64,000 nt of DNA, from contig QQVP01000119.1 in the NCBI GenBank assembly GCA_003389215.1, positions 62,001-126,000 on the forward strand, read 5' to 3'. Below, piece after piece: positions 52,801-61,093 of the stretch. The position numbers and the translations under genes were made by a program. Source of the stretch: Planctomycetota bacterium. GTDB taxonomy: Bacteria; Planctomycetota; Planctomycetia; Pirellulales; UBA7805. Positions within the stretch are counted from its first letter, which is position 1; the number at the start of each line of letters is the position of its first letter. The notes beneath the pieces were generated by a model that was not told the origin of the DNA, made no database searches, and saw only the letters and a program-made list of their open reading frames with translations.

Positions 52801-53273
52801 TATTGCAAATCCTCAACGCGCTGCCGACGGCCTTCATTGGCGGCGTCATTGCGCTGGTCATCACCGGGCAAGATTTGACAGTAGCCAGCCTGGTGGGCTT
52901 CATTTCGCTCGGTGGCATCGCCGTACGCAACGGCATTTTGCTGGTTACGCACTACATTCACTTAATGAAGGAGGAGGGCGAGGAGTTCACGCAGCAAATG
53001 ATCTTGCGCGGCAGCCTGGAGCGGCTTGCACCGGTACTGATGACCGCTCTAACCGCCGGCATCGGGCTTCTCCCACTCGTACTCGGCGGCCAAGAACCGG
53101 GCCGCGAGATTTTGTACCCCGTCGCGACGGTAATTCTCGGCGGGCTGATCACTTCAACGTTCTGCGAATTCTTGATACACCCCGGCCTATTTTGGAAATT
53201 CAGCGGCAAAGATGCAGCGACAGTCGCGCGACTGCATGAATTGGAAGATAACTCGGAACACCGAATTACCTGA
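49809..53273 (+). CDS. HME-type RND efflux permease (CzcA-like)
   Basis: A 1154-residue permease. M-P-I-D-V-F-P-D-L-D at the N terminus and A-M-G-E-L-V-D-D-A-I-V-D-V-E-N in the fourth helix, with the proton-relay acidic residues, are typical of heavy-metal RND pumps. The first porter loop carries an extra segment of about 75 residues (residues 140-220) lacking in standard CzcA. It forms a three-gene unit with the preceding adaptor and channel. The pumped ion cannot be told from sequence alone. Confidence 0.9.
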   Translation: MLNAIIRFSLRYRMLVVVVSLAMLIYGSYLATQMPIDVFPDLDRPRVIIITECPGLATEEVETLVTLPIEVALLGANGVQDVRSQTTAGLNVIYIEFDWTTEIRAARQTVQERLSTLEGVLPEGINPQMTPPSSIMGQIVIAGIYRQQGPNGGELTAIDKTDYLAELVETLGDHSPQVTIWQPDDRRRHDTWRQVSYTDFRWLDPPEHSATPSTNGGARASLSIEGDQFEVELRTEQQRQMDLRTMSDWVIRPRILKVTGVAEVFQMGADRKQYQILVDPTALLEYDVTLQDVEKALQESNINTSGGFAITGETERPIRILGRLGPDSRVVLEDLRKVPVRVNERRTILLSQVARVTEGPEFKRGDGSINGRPGVVFTIVKQPHVDTRALTDNVAAAFAEVEASLPANIIINSELFRLKNFIDRGIFNVGEALVIGATLVIIILFLFLLNFRTTFITLTAIPLSLVITTLVFRLIGHLTGTELSINVMTLGGLAVAMGELVDDAIVDVENIFRRLKENNAIGEPKPALEVVYEASKEIRSAIVFGTAVVILVFLPLFALSGVEGRLFTPLGVAYIVSILASLLVSLTVTPVLSYYLLPQSKATHREQDGPLLRSLKWAASPLIRFSMAWPRLLLLATWISVAIAGWQFAQLGRNFLPQFDEGSVQVNVTLPPGSSLNASNETSATIDAKLRAMQKSEQNPDGEILNFVRRTGRAERDEHAAPVNTGEYILSMNPESGRHREETIEQLLSELSDEVPGVSIEVEQPLAHLISHMLSGVYAQIAIKIYGDDLDTLQQLAERVRASIQSVDGLTPPVVEPIRQTEELHIRLRPDDLAFHGVTRAYVAQILQTALQGEVVSQVLEGQRRFDLLIRLEESYRTDYANLGRLRIDLPNGRGQIELRELADVGEGSGPNAVNRENARRRIVIRCNTQDRDLASAVAEIEQRVQNQVQLPEGYFVEYGGQFESQQRATRLILILAGVSVIGMFLVLMILFPSVRIVLQILNALPTAFIGGVIALVITGQDLTVASLVGFISLGGIAVRNGILLVTHYIHLMKEEGEEFTQQMILRGSLERLAPVLMTALTAGIGLLPLVLGGQEPGREILYPVATVILGGLITSTFCEFLIHPGLFWKFSGKDAATVARLHELEDNSEHRIT

Positions 53274-53348
53274 ACCTGATCCCTGCCAGCGATCAACTCA
53301 TGCCGAGTGGCATGAACTGGCATCACTCGTTGAAAGGAGTTTGAAACC

Positions 53349-53867
53349 ATGAAGAAATTTGAAGTAGCACTGGTCTCGCTGATGGCGATCGGCGTGCCGG
53401 CCTTATTGGCGGGCTGTAGCAGTTCCAAGGACCCGGAGCCCTCCGAAACCAAGGACAATACTCAGCAACACTCCGATGACCACGGGCATCCGCACGGAGA
53501 CCACGGTCACGGTGCTGGACCGCACGACGGAACGCTGGCCGATTGGGGTGGTGGCAAGTACCACGTCGAGTTTACGGTGGACCATGACAAGCAAGAGGCG
53601 ACGGTCTACATCGTGGGTGACGACGAAAAGTCGCCCGTTCCCATCGCGGCTGAAGAAATCCAACTCAGCATCAAGGACCCTGTGATGCAGGTGACGCTGA
53701 AAGCCGCGCCGCAAGAGGACGATCCGCCAGGCTCGGCGTCGCGTTTTGTCGGTAATCACACTGGGTTAGGCGTCGTCCAGGAATACGAGGGCACAATCAC
53801 GGGCGTCGTCGACGGCACGCCATACTCTGCCGACTTCAAAGAAGAGCCGCACGGGCACGACAAGTAG
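53349..53867 (+). CDS. His-rich lipoprotein, metal-binding candidate
   Basis: A 172-residue lipoprotein (L-L-A-G-C). The first part is His/Asp-rich (D-D-H-G-H-P-H-G-D-H-G-H). The remaining 110 residues are a beta-rich domain (KYHVEFTVDHDKQEATVYIV). GGAG lies upstream of the ATG. Placed right after the RND pump, it likely buffers or hands metal to it. Confidence 0.75.
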   Translation: MKKFEVALVSLMAIGVPALLAGCSSSKDPEPSETKDNTQQHSDDHGHPHGDHGHGAGPHDGTLADWGGGKYHVEFTVDHDKQEATVYIVGDDEKSPVPIAAEEIQLSIKDPVMQVTLKAAPQEDDPPGSASRFVGNHTGLGVVQEYEGTITGVVDGTPYSADFKEEPHGHDK

Positions 53868-53877
53868 ATGGAATCTC

Positions 53878-54222
53878 ATGACTTGGACTTTCCTCAAAGC
53901 CGTCATCTCAGCGGCGGTCATCGTGGCCGTCGCTGAGGTGTCCGGTCGATTTCCACGCCTGGGCGCGTTGCTGTTGACGCTTCCGTTGGTCAGCATCCTG
54001 GCGTTCGTCATGTTATGGACGAAAGAGAGTGAAATGACGACGATCACGCGGCTCGCCAGGGAAGCGTTGGTGCTCGTGCCGTTGGGGCTGCCGTTTTTCA
54101 TTCCGTTCGCCTTGGCCAACCGCACGGGCCTATCCTTTTGGCCGAGCTTCGCTGTTGGTATCCTGCTGGCGTCCATCACGATCGGGCTATGGCTTCAATT
54201 CGGGCCGAGTTCACCGGCGTAA
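53878..54222 (+). CDS. DUF3147-like membrane protein
   Basis: A 114-residue protein with four probable membrane segments (LKAVISAAVIVAVAEV, LGALLLTLPLVSILAFVMLW, LVLVPLGLPFFIPFAL, FAVGILLASITIGLWLQF). Size and pattern match DUF3147. Function unknown. It sits at the end of the pump cluster. Confidence 0.75.
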   Translation: MTWTFLKAVISAAVIVAVAEVSGRFPRLGALLLTLPLVSILAFVMLWTKESEMTTITRLAREALVLVPLGLPFFIPFALANRTGLSFWPSFAVGILLASITIGLWLQFGPSSPA

Positions 54223-54269
54223 CGAACGAACACAAGTTCACGCAGCCCCACCGCACACGATGAACACTC

Positions 54270-55205
54270 TCAGTGCAATTTTCCTTGATCTGCCCGTGCC
54301 AGTTGTCCGGCGTTACGGCGCCAGTCGTCGAGGAATTCGAGAAACGCGCGGTCCACGCGTGTGGGTAGCCGCTGGGGATCGGTGACCAGGTACAGATCGC
54401 GAATCGCCCGCACGCCTTCGATTTCTACCGGAATCAGCCGCTTGTCGTGAATCTCCCGTTCGATTGCCCGCGTGGACAGAAACGAAATACCGACGCCGCG
54501 CTGGACAGCCGCGCGAATCGCGTCGTTCGAATTGACTTCCATTGAGAATCTCAGGTCTGTCGTCGCAAGGCCGGCATTCGACAGGGCCTGCTCGACGCAA
54601 CGGCGGCTGCCGGAACCAGGTTCTCGAACGATCAGCGGCTGCCCGCGCAGGTCATCGGGTTTGATGCGTTTTGTCCGCGCGAACTGGTGATCCGGCGCAA
54701 CGACCAATGTCAACTCATCTTGAGCGATGGATTTGGCACACAAGTTCGCGGCGCGGGGCAATTCGCCGACGAGCCCCACTTCGGCAGCACCCGACTCGAC
54801 GGAATGGATCGCTGCTGCACTGTCGGAGACCGAAACCGATTCCTGTACGTCGGGACAGAGTTCCCGAAATCTCACCAGCAACTCTGGAAGTAGCCACTCG
54901 GAAGGGACAGTGCTACACGCAATCTTGATTGTTCCGCTTACGGCCGATGATTGCTGTCCTGATTCTTGATGAATGACATCCACCAGATCCAGGATCTTTC
55001 TCGTGTGCTCGTACACTCGTCGGCCTGTATCGGTCAGCGTCACGGACCTCGGCCCGCGATCAAATAACGCGGTGCGCAACTCTTTCTCCAGCGCGGCAAT
55101 GTGCTGGCTTACCGCTGCCTGAGTCAGCCCCAGGACTTCGGCGGCGCGGGTAAAGCTCTGCGATTCGGCCGCAATCACAAATGTTTGCAAATGACGCATT
55201 TCCAT
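54270..55205 (-). CDS. LysR-family transcriptional regulator
   Basis: A 311-residue protein. The N-terminal helix-turn-helix has S-F-T-R-A-A-E-V-L-G-L-T-Q-A-A-V-S-Q-H-I. The C-terminal effector domain follows (K-I-A-C-S-T-V-P-S-E-W-L-L-P). It resembles the CysB/CysR group that senses sulfur compounds. The start ATG could be 55205 or 55199. It is divergent from the TSUP gene and probably controls it and selD. Confidence 0.88.
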   Translation of the reverse strand: MEMRHLQTFVIAAESQSFTRAAEVLGLTQAAVSQHIAALEKELRTALFDRGPRSVTLTDTGRRVYEHTRKILDLVDVIHQESGQQSSAVSGTIKIACSTVPSEWLLPELLVRFRELCPDVQESVSVSDSAAAIHSVESGAAEVGLVGELPRAANLCAKSIAQDELTLVVAPDHQFARTKRIKPDDLRGQPLIVREPGSGSRRCVEQALSNAGLATTDLRFSMEVNSNDAIRAAVQRGVGISFLSTRAIEREIHDKRLIPVEIEGVRAIRDLYLVTDPQRLPTRVDRAFLEFLDDWRRNAGQLARADQGKLH

Positions 55206-55388
55206 ACCGTCGATCATACCTGCCTTCGGCACCTGGGCACACTCGGTTCGAACTCGTGTTTTGGACGGTATAAGCGGCGCTTGGTCATGGACCTCGGCGG
55301 TATCACGATTCTTTCGATTCTGGCGCGTTCAAGAAGTCGATAGCATTGCTGAGAGCACGTATTTCGACGCATTCAAAGCGAAGAGATT

Positions 55389-56189
55389 GTGAGTGTGGAA
55401 TTGTATTTCCTGTTGGCCGTCGTGGGGCTTGTTGGCGGATTTCTCGCCGGCTGGGTTGGTCTCGGCGGGGGAATCGTACTTGCGCCATTGCTGTTGTTCG
55501 TGCCGCCGGCCGTGGGGCTAAGTCCGCTCGACATGAAAGAAGTCGCTCGGCTGACGATGATCCAAAGTCTGTGCAGTACAGCAGCAGCCGGTGTTGCCCA
55601 TCGGCGTACGCGTCAAGTACATGGTCGGTTGGTTGTGTGGATGGGCGCGATCATCGGTGTGGCGAGTTTGGGTGGCGCGTTTGTATCGGAGCTTCAGCTT
55701 GTATCATCAGAGTTACTGCTTGGCTTATTTGCCACGATGGCGCTCGCGGCCTCCGTGTTGATGCTCTGTTGTCCGGCCGAGAAACAGGACGAAGACGACG
55801 GCCCTGCACGGAACGAAGTGCCGTTCAGCCGCGGGCGTGCGGCTGTGGTGGCCGTTGGCGTGGGGCTTCTGGGTGGGATGGTGGGGCAGAGCGGTGCCTT
55901 TCTGACGATTCCATTGTTGATCCACGTGCTGCGAATGCCAACGCGACTGGCCATTGGCTCGTCGCTGGGGATCACGTTTTGCGCGGCGCTGGCAGGGAGC
56001 CTTGGCAAGTTTGCCGGCGGTGGCCCGATTGTCTGGCCGCAGGTCGCCGTGCTGGTTGCCGGTTCACTACTAGGTAGCCAACTCGGCTCGGCATTGAGCC
56101 ATCGCGCTGGCGCGACCTCTTTGCGGTACGTCCTTGCGGTACTGATCGGCGCCAGCAGCATTAGAATGTGGTATCAGGTTTTGAACTGA
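55389..56189 (+). CDS. TSUP-family (TauE/SafE) transporter
   Basis: A 266-residue membrane protein, about eight membrane segments with two inverted halves. G-F-L-A-G-W-V-G-L-G-G-G-I-V-L-A-P and G-L-L-G-G-M-V-G-Q-S-G-A-F-L are the family loops. It exports or imports small sulfur oxyanions in most studied cases. Here it is 13 bases before selD, so selenium uptake is an attractive inference. Start GTG. Confidence 0.88.
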   Translation: MSVELYFLLAVVGLVGGFLAGWVGLGGGIVLAPLLLFVPPAVGLSPLDMKEVARLTMIQSLCSTAAAGVAHRRTRQVHGRLVVWMGAIIGVASLGGAFVSELQLVSSELLLGLFATMALAASVLMLCCPAEKQDEDDGPARNEVPFSRGRAAVVAVGVGLLGGMVGQSGAFLTIPLLIHVLRMPTRLAIGSSLGITFCAALAGSLGKFAGGGPIVWPQVAVLVAGSLLGSQLGSALSHRAGATSLRYVLAVLIGASSIRMWYQVLN

Positions 56190-56202
56190 GAAAGGAACAG
56201 CA

Positions 56203-57249
56203 ATGACGGAACAAATCGCTTTGACTCAACTGACGCACGGCGGCGGCTGAGCTTGCAAGATCGGTCCTGAGGACCTGGCACAGGTCTTGTGCCAATTGCC
56301 CCCGATTGAAGATCCGGCGGTTATCGTCGGGACGTCGACCGCCGATGACGCGGCAGCGTACCGCATCGACGATGATCGCGCAATCATTCAGACGGTGGAC
56401 TTCATTACGCCGATTGTGGACGACCCGTATGACTACGGCCGGATCGCCGCAGCCAATTCCATTAGCGACGTGTACGCCATGGGCGGACGTCCGTTGTTTG
56501 CATTGAACATCGTGTGTTTCCCGTCGAAGAAGCTGCCGCTGGACGTGCTCGGTAAGATCTTGAAAGGTGGTTGCGACAAAGCGCGTGAGGCGGGGATCGA
56601 GATTGTTGGCGGTCACTCGGTCGATGACGCCGAGCCGAAGTATGGATTGGTCGTCACAGGCGTTGCTTCCTCGGACCACGTGTTGACCAACGCCGGCGCG
56701 CAGCCGGACGATGTTTTGGTGCTGACCAAACCGTTGGGTTCCGGCATTCTTACCACCGCCCTGAAGAAAGGACTGCTCGACGACACAACAACGAAGAAGG
56801 TCGTCGAAGTTATGGCGACGTTGAATCGTAGTGCTGCGGAAGTGCTCGATGGATTGCGAGTCCACGCATTGACCGACATCACTGGCTTTGGGCTGCTGGG
56901 GCATTTGGTCGAGATGGCTGAAGGCTCAGGAGTCAGCATCCGCCTCAACAGTTCGGCCGTACCGGTGCTGGATCAAGTAAGCCGTCTTGCTGGCCAAGGC
57001 ATTTTTCCAGGCGGCGCCACACGCAATCGAGAGCGTATTGAACCGAAAGTCCAATGGGCCGCGACAATATCCGAGGAGACCCGAATCGTCCTGACGGACC
57101 CGCAAACATCGGGCGGATTGCTCGTCGCGATTGCCCCCGACGACGTTGTCGAACTCGTGAATCGCCTGACGGAATCCGGCGTCTTGGCCCATGCTGTCAT
57201 CGGCGGCGTCACTGGTCGATCGGACAAGAGTATCGAAATCACGATGTAA
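56203..57249 (+). CDS. selD: Selenide, water dikinase (SelD), selenocysteine-containing
   Basis: A 348-residue enzyme that makes selenophosphate from selenide and ATP. The N terminus reads T-H-G-G-G-U-A-C-K-I-G-P, with the catalytic residue encoded by an in-frame TGA at codon 16 (56248-56250). The reading frame continues without interruption and later keeps V-G-T-S-T-A-D-D-A-A, then T-V-D-F-I-T-P and G-G-C-D-K-A. An ORF finder would wrongly start at 56287. Start ATG at 56203 has AAAGGA upstream. It requires a selenocysteine insertion system elsewhere in the genome. Confidence 0.95.
56251..56290 (+). promoter_or_regulatory. Bacterial SECIS-like hairpin in selD
   Basis: Directly after the TGA, GGTCC-TGA-GGACC (56263-56275) forms an inner stem-loop and GCAAGA (56255-56260) can pair with TCTTGT (56285-56290, one wobble). 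Position fits a bacterial selenocysteine insertion element; the fold is not computed. Confidence 0.55.
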
Positions 57250-57314
57250 ACGGAACGTGAGAAAACAGAGAATACAGAGGAATGGACGCTCTGTGCTGTG
57301 TGGTTTGGTCCTGT

Positions 57315-60300
57315 TTAGTCCGAGGGGTCCACGGCGACATCTGTGTGCGGTGCCCCTCCACGGTCGTGATTGCGCCGTGATTCCTTCCACTGCTCCCAAC
57401 GCTTGTAAAGGGTGTAATAGACCGGAATCAGCACTAGCGTGTGAACCGCTGATGTGATGACGCCAAAAATGACCGGGACCGCGATGCGTTTCATCGGGCC
57501 GGCTCCGGGTGTCGTGGCCCAAAGGATCGGCATCAGGGCGATGAAGTCGGTGAGCACTGTCATGAGCTTAGGACGCACGCGGAGAACTGCGCCTTCGATC
57601 ACGGCGTCGTACAGTTCCTTCGCTGTGAGTGGTCGCCCCATTTCGCGGCGATGTTTCTTATAGGCCAGGTCGAGATAGACGTGCATGATGATCCCCGTCT
57701 CGGCAGCCAGGCCCGCTAGCGCGATGAAGCCGATGGCCACCGCGACGCTCCAATTGTAGCCGAGCCAGTACATGCCCCACACGCCGCCAATCAGCGCGAA
57801 CGGCAACGTGACCATCGTGATGAGCGTTTCGGTGATATTCTTCATGTTGAAGTAGATCAGTATGAAGATCAGCGCCAACGTGATGGGAATGATGATGTTC
57901 AGCCGCTGTCGGACTTCTTCCATGAACTCAAATTGGCCGCTCCATTTCAGGTGATAACCGGGCGGAATCGCCAGGCGACCGTCCGTTCGTGCGCGGTCGA
58001 TCTCGGCTTGGGCATTCTTGACATACGTGCCGATGTCCAAACCTTCTTCGATGTCTACTGGAATGTTAATCAGCAGCATGCCCGCTTCGCTCTTGATCAT
58101 CGGCGGGCCGTCGGCAATCTCGATGCGGGCGACCTGACCGAGCGGAATGAGCCGGCTCTGCGACATGCTGGTCATGGTCGTGCCGTCGCCCATCGACATA
58201 CTCCCCATTGTCATTGAATCTGAAGCCGAGGCCATCGGACCTGCCGGCGCGGCGATGAAGATGCGTTTGAGTTTTTCGGGGTCGTCGCGCAACTCGCGCG
58301 GGTAGCGGACGCTAATCGGAAAGCGAAAGCGGCCTTCGACCGTCATGTCGATGTTCATGCCGCCGATCGCTGATTCGATCATGCGTTGTACGTCGCCTAC
58401 CTTTAGGCCGTAACGAGCACAGGCGTCACGATCGACCTCGATGTCCAGGTAATGACCTCCCATCGGCCGCTCGGCAACGACACTGGTCGTGCCGGGAACT
58501 TCCTTCAGGACAGCTTCCAACTGCAAACCGACCCTTTCGAGTTCTTCCAGATCGGTGCCGTAGACCTTCACACCAAGCAATCCTCGCATGCCGGTCGTCA
58601 ACATGCCGATGCGCGTCTCGATCGGCATCAGCCACCAGTTGGGCATACCGGGGATCGTGATCGCCTTATGCATTTCGTCTTTGGTGAGTTCGGCGAACGT
58701 GGTTTTGACAAACGGAATGTCCTCGGTGGTGATGCGTCCACTCCATTGTTCGCGCAGGTGGGCGACGGCGGCTTCCTTGCGATCCGCGCTGATGCCGCCT
58801 TGCGATTCGAGAATATCGACGAGGTTTCGTGGAAGTTGCTCCGCAATGCGTTCCGGCAATCGTGGGCGAATCCGTTCCATTTCGTGCTGCAGCAGGTCGC
58901 CGGCCCATTCTTCTTCGAGTTGCTCTTCGGAAAAACGAGAGCGAACCGGATCGCCACGCTTGAGAGCCGCTTCGCGGTGGGCCTCTAAACCTTCTCGGAG
59001 CTTTTCCATGCCGGAATTCATCCGCTCAACCAGCTCCATGCGGGTCTGACGGTTGATCTCTGCGCGGGTCATGCCTTCCGCCTGTTCGGCGACTGTCGCA
59101 ATTTCCAACTCTTTGACGGTCTTGGCCAGAAAGTCGCCGCCGCCGCGCAGCTCATTCACCATTTGAGCCGCCAATCCCTGCAAATATCCTTTCTCAATGA
59201 GTCGTTTCGGCCACTCCTCCTCCGGTCGAAGCGAAGCGTGCGTCTCCACCATGGCCAGCGGTGCGGGGTCGGTTGGTGTGGTCGAGCGGCCGATCTTGCC
59301 GAGCGCCACTTTCACTTCGGGAAACTGCATCAGCAGTTGATCTTGAATCTGGAGTGTGCGGCGAGCTTCCGTCACTGAAATGCCCGGCACGGTGGTTGGC
59401 ATGAACAGGATGTCCCCTTCGCGCAGCGGCGGCATGAACTCGCTGCCGATCTTCGTCCAAGGCACGATCGTGATGCCCAGCAGCAAGAACGCACCGGCCA
59501 TGCTGATCAGTTTGTGCCGCAAAGCGAAGCGGATGAACGGCATGTAGAGCCAGATGCAAAAACGGTTGACCGGATTACGGTCTTCGGTCGGCGTCTTGCC
59601 GCGGACGAAGAAACCCATTAGCGACGGAATCACCATCACAGCGATCAACGCGCCGGCAGCCATGGCAAACGTCTTGGTGAACGCCAGCGGCTTGAACAGC
59701 CGTCCGGCCTGGCCTTCGAGCGCGAACACTGGCAGGAAGGACACGGTGATGACCAGCAAGGCGACAAAAAGTCCTGGACCGACTTCTTGCGCGGCAACCT
59801 TCACCTGTTCCCAGTGACTGGCGTCCGGATTGTGTTCCTTGTGCTTGTGCAGATTCTCCACCATCACGATCGAGGAATCGACCATCGTGCCGATGGCGAC
59901 AGCGATACCGGAAATTGACATGATGTTGGCATTGATGCCGCACAGTTTCATTACGATGAACGCCAGCAAAATGCCCAGCGGCAGAACGGCCGCCGCGACC
60001 AGCCCGCTGCGGACGTGAAGCAGAAAGATCAGGCAAATGATGGCCGTGATCGCGAGTTCTTCTGCTAAGGTTTCCTTGAGCGTGTCGATCGACCGATGAA
60101 TTAACCCACTACGGTCGTAGGCCGTGCGGATACGAACGCCTTCGGGAAGGCCGGGCTCGATTTCCTCAATCTTGGCCTTCACGTCTTCAATGACCTTCAA
60201 CGCGTTCTCGCCAAATCGCATCACGACGACACCTGCGACGACTTCGCCCTGGCCGTTCTTTTCCGCGACGCCGCGCTTCATGTCCGGACCGATCTGCACC

Positions 60301-61091
60301 TCGGCAACGTCGCTCAACAGGACCGGCGTGCCGTCCTCGGTGGCGGAAAGCACGATCTTTTCCAGATCCTTCTTGCCACGGATGTAGCCGCGACCGCGGA
60401 TCATGTGCTCGGTTTCGGCCATTTCGACAACGCGCCCGCCGACGTCGTTGTTCGAGTCCTTGATCGTGGCCATCACCTTCTGCAACGGAATCTGGTAGAA
60501 GAGCAGTTTGCGCGGATCGACTTCGACCTGGTACTGCCGCACCGCGCCGCCGACCGTCGCCACTTCGGAAACGCCCGGCACCGAAGCAAGCTGATAGCGC
60601 ACGTACCAATCCTGAATCGCCCGTAACTCGCCGAGGTCGTGCTTGTTCTCGGTGTCTTCCAGTGTGTAGATGTAGACCCAGCCGAGGCCGGTCGCGTCCG
60701 GTCCGAGGCGCGGTGTGGCCCCTGGCGGCAGCTCGCCCTGGGCTTCGTTCATGTACTCCAGCACGCGGCTCCGCGCCCAGTACATGTCCGTACCGTCCTC
60801 AAAAATGACGTACACGAATGAGAAGCCGAAGAAGCTGTACCCGCGCACGTCCGAAACGCCCGGCACCGAGAGCATCTTTCGTGCGAGCGGGTAGGTTACC
60901 TGGTCTTCCATCGTCTGCGGATCGCGGCCCTGCCACGGCGTATAGATGATGACCTGCACGTCCGAGAGATCGGGAATCGCATCCACCGGGATCGTGTACG
61001 TGGACCAGAGCCCAATCACAACCGCAATGGTCGTAAGGATCATCACCAGGAAACGATTGTCGATGCACCAGGCAATCAGTTTGGCAATCAT
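57315..61091 (-). CDS. cusA: CusA-like HME-RND permease with long insertion
   Basis: A 1258-residue permease. I-P-V-D-A-I-P-D-L-S-D-V-Q-V at the N terminus and A-I-G-T-M-V-D-S-S-I-V-M-V-E-N in the fourth helix place it with CusA-type Cu/Ag pumps. Standard CusA is about 1045 residues. Here an extra, highly charged and largely helical stretch of about 190 residues lies around positions 640-830. A Met-rich segment (M-A-S-A-S-D-S-M-T-M-G-S-M-S-M-G) follows in the later periplasmic part, fitting a soft metal. It is preceded by its adaptor, 2 bases away. Confidence 0.9.
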   Translation of the reverse strand: MIAKLIAWCIDNRFLVMILTTIAVVIGLWSTYTIPVDAIPDLSDVQVIIYTPWQGRDPQTMEDQVTYPLARKMLSVPGVSDVRGYSFFGFSFVYVIFEDGTDMYWARSRVLEYMNEAQGELPPGATPRLGPDATGLGWVYIYTLEDTENKHDLGELRAIQDWYVRYQLASVPGVSEVATVGGAVRQYQVEVDPRKLLFYQIPLQKVMATIKDSNNDVGGRVVEMAETEHMIRGRGYIRGKKDLEKIVLSATEDGTPVLLSDVAEVQIGPDMKRGVAEKNGQGEVVAGVVVMRFGENALKVIEDVKAKIEEIEPGLPEGVRIRTAYDRSGLIHRSIDTLKETLAEELAITAIICLIFLLHVRSGLVAAAVLPLGILLAFIVMKLCGINANIMSISGIAVAIGTMVDSSIVMVENLHKHKEHNPDASHWEQVKVAAQEVGPGLFVALLVITVSFLPVFALEGQAGRLFKPLAFTKTFAMAAGALIAVMVIPSLMGFFVRGKTPTEDRNPVNRFCIWLYMPFIRFALRHKLISMAGAFLLLGITIVPWTKIGSEFMPPLREGDILFMPTTVPGISVTEARRTLQIQDQLLMQFPEVKVALGKIGRSTTPTDPAPLAMVETHASLRPEEEWPKRLIEKGYLQGLAAQMVNELRGGGDFLAKTVKELEIATVAEQAEGMTRAEINRQTRMELVERMNSGMEKLREGLEAHREAALKRGDPVRSRFSEEQLEEEWAGDLLQHEMERIRPRLPERIAEQLPRNLVDILESQGGISADRKEAAVAHLREQWSGRITTEDIPFVKTTFAELTKDEMHKAITIPGMPNWWLMPIETRIGMLTTGMRGLLGVKVYGTDLEELERVGLQLEAVLKEVPGTTSVVAERPMGGHYLDIEVDRDACARYGLKVGDVQRMIESAIGGMNIDMTVEGRFRFPISVRYPRELRDDPEKLKRIFIAAPAGPMASASDSMTMGSMSMGDGTTMTSMSQSRLIPLGQVARIEIADGPPMIKSEAGMLLINIPVDIEEGLDIGTYVKNAQAEIDRARTDGRLAIPPGYHLKWSGQFEFMEEVRQRLNIIIPITLALIFILIYFNMKNITETLITMVTLPFALIGGVWGMYWLGYNWSVAVAIGFIALAGLAAETGIIMHVYLDLAYKKHRREMGRPLTAKELYDAVIEGAVLRVRPKLMTVLTDFIALMPILWATTPGAGPMKRIAVPVIFGVITSAVHTLVLIPVYYTLYKRWEQWKESRRNHDRGGAPHTDVAVDPSD

Positions 61092-61093
61092 GA

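Noticed and set aside
56287-57249. selD starting at 56287 as a shorter enzyme
   Set aside because: That start misses the catalytic N terminus; reading the TGA at 56248 as selenocysteine restores a full-length enzyme.
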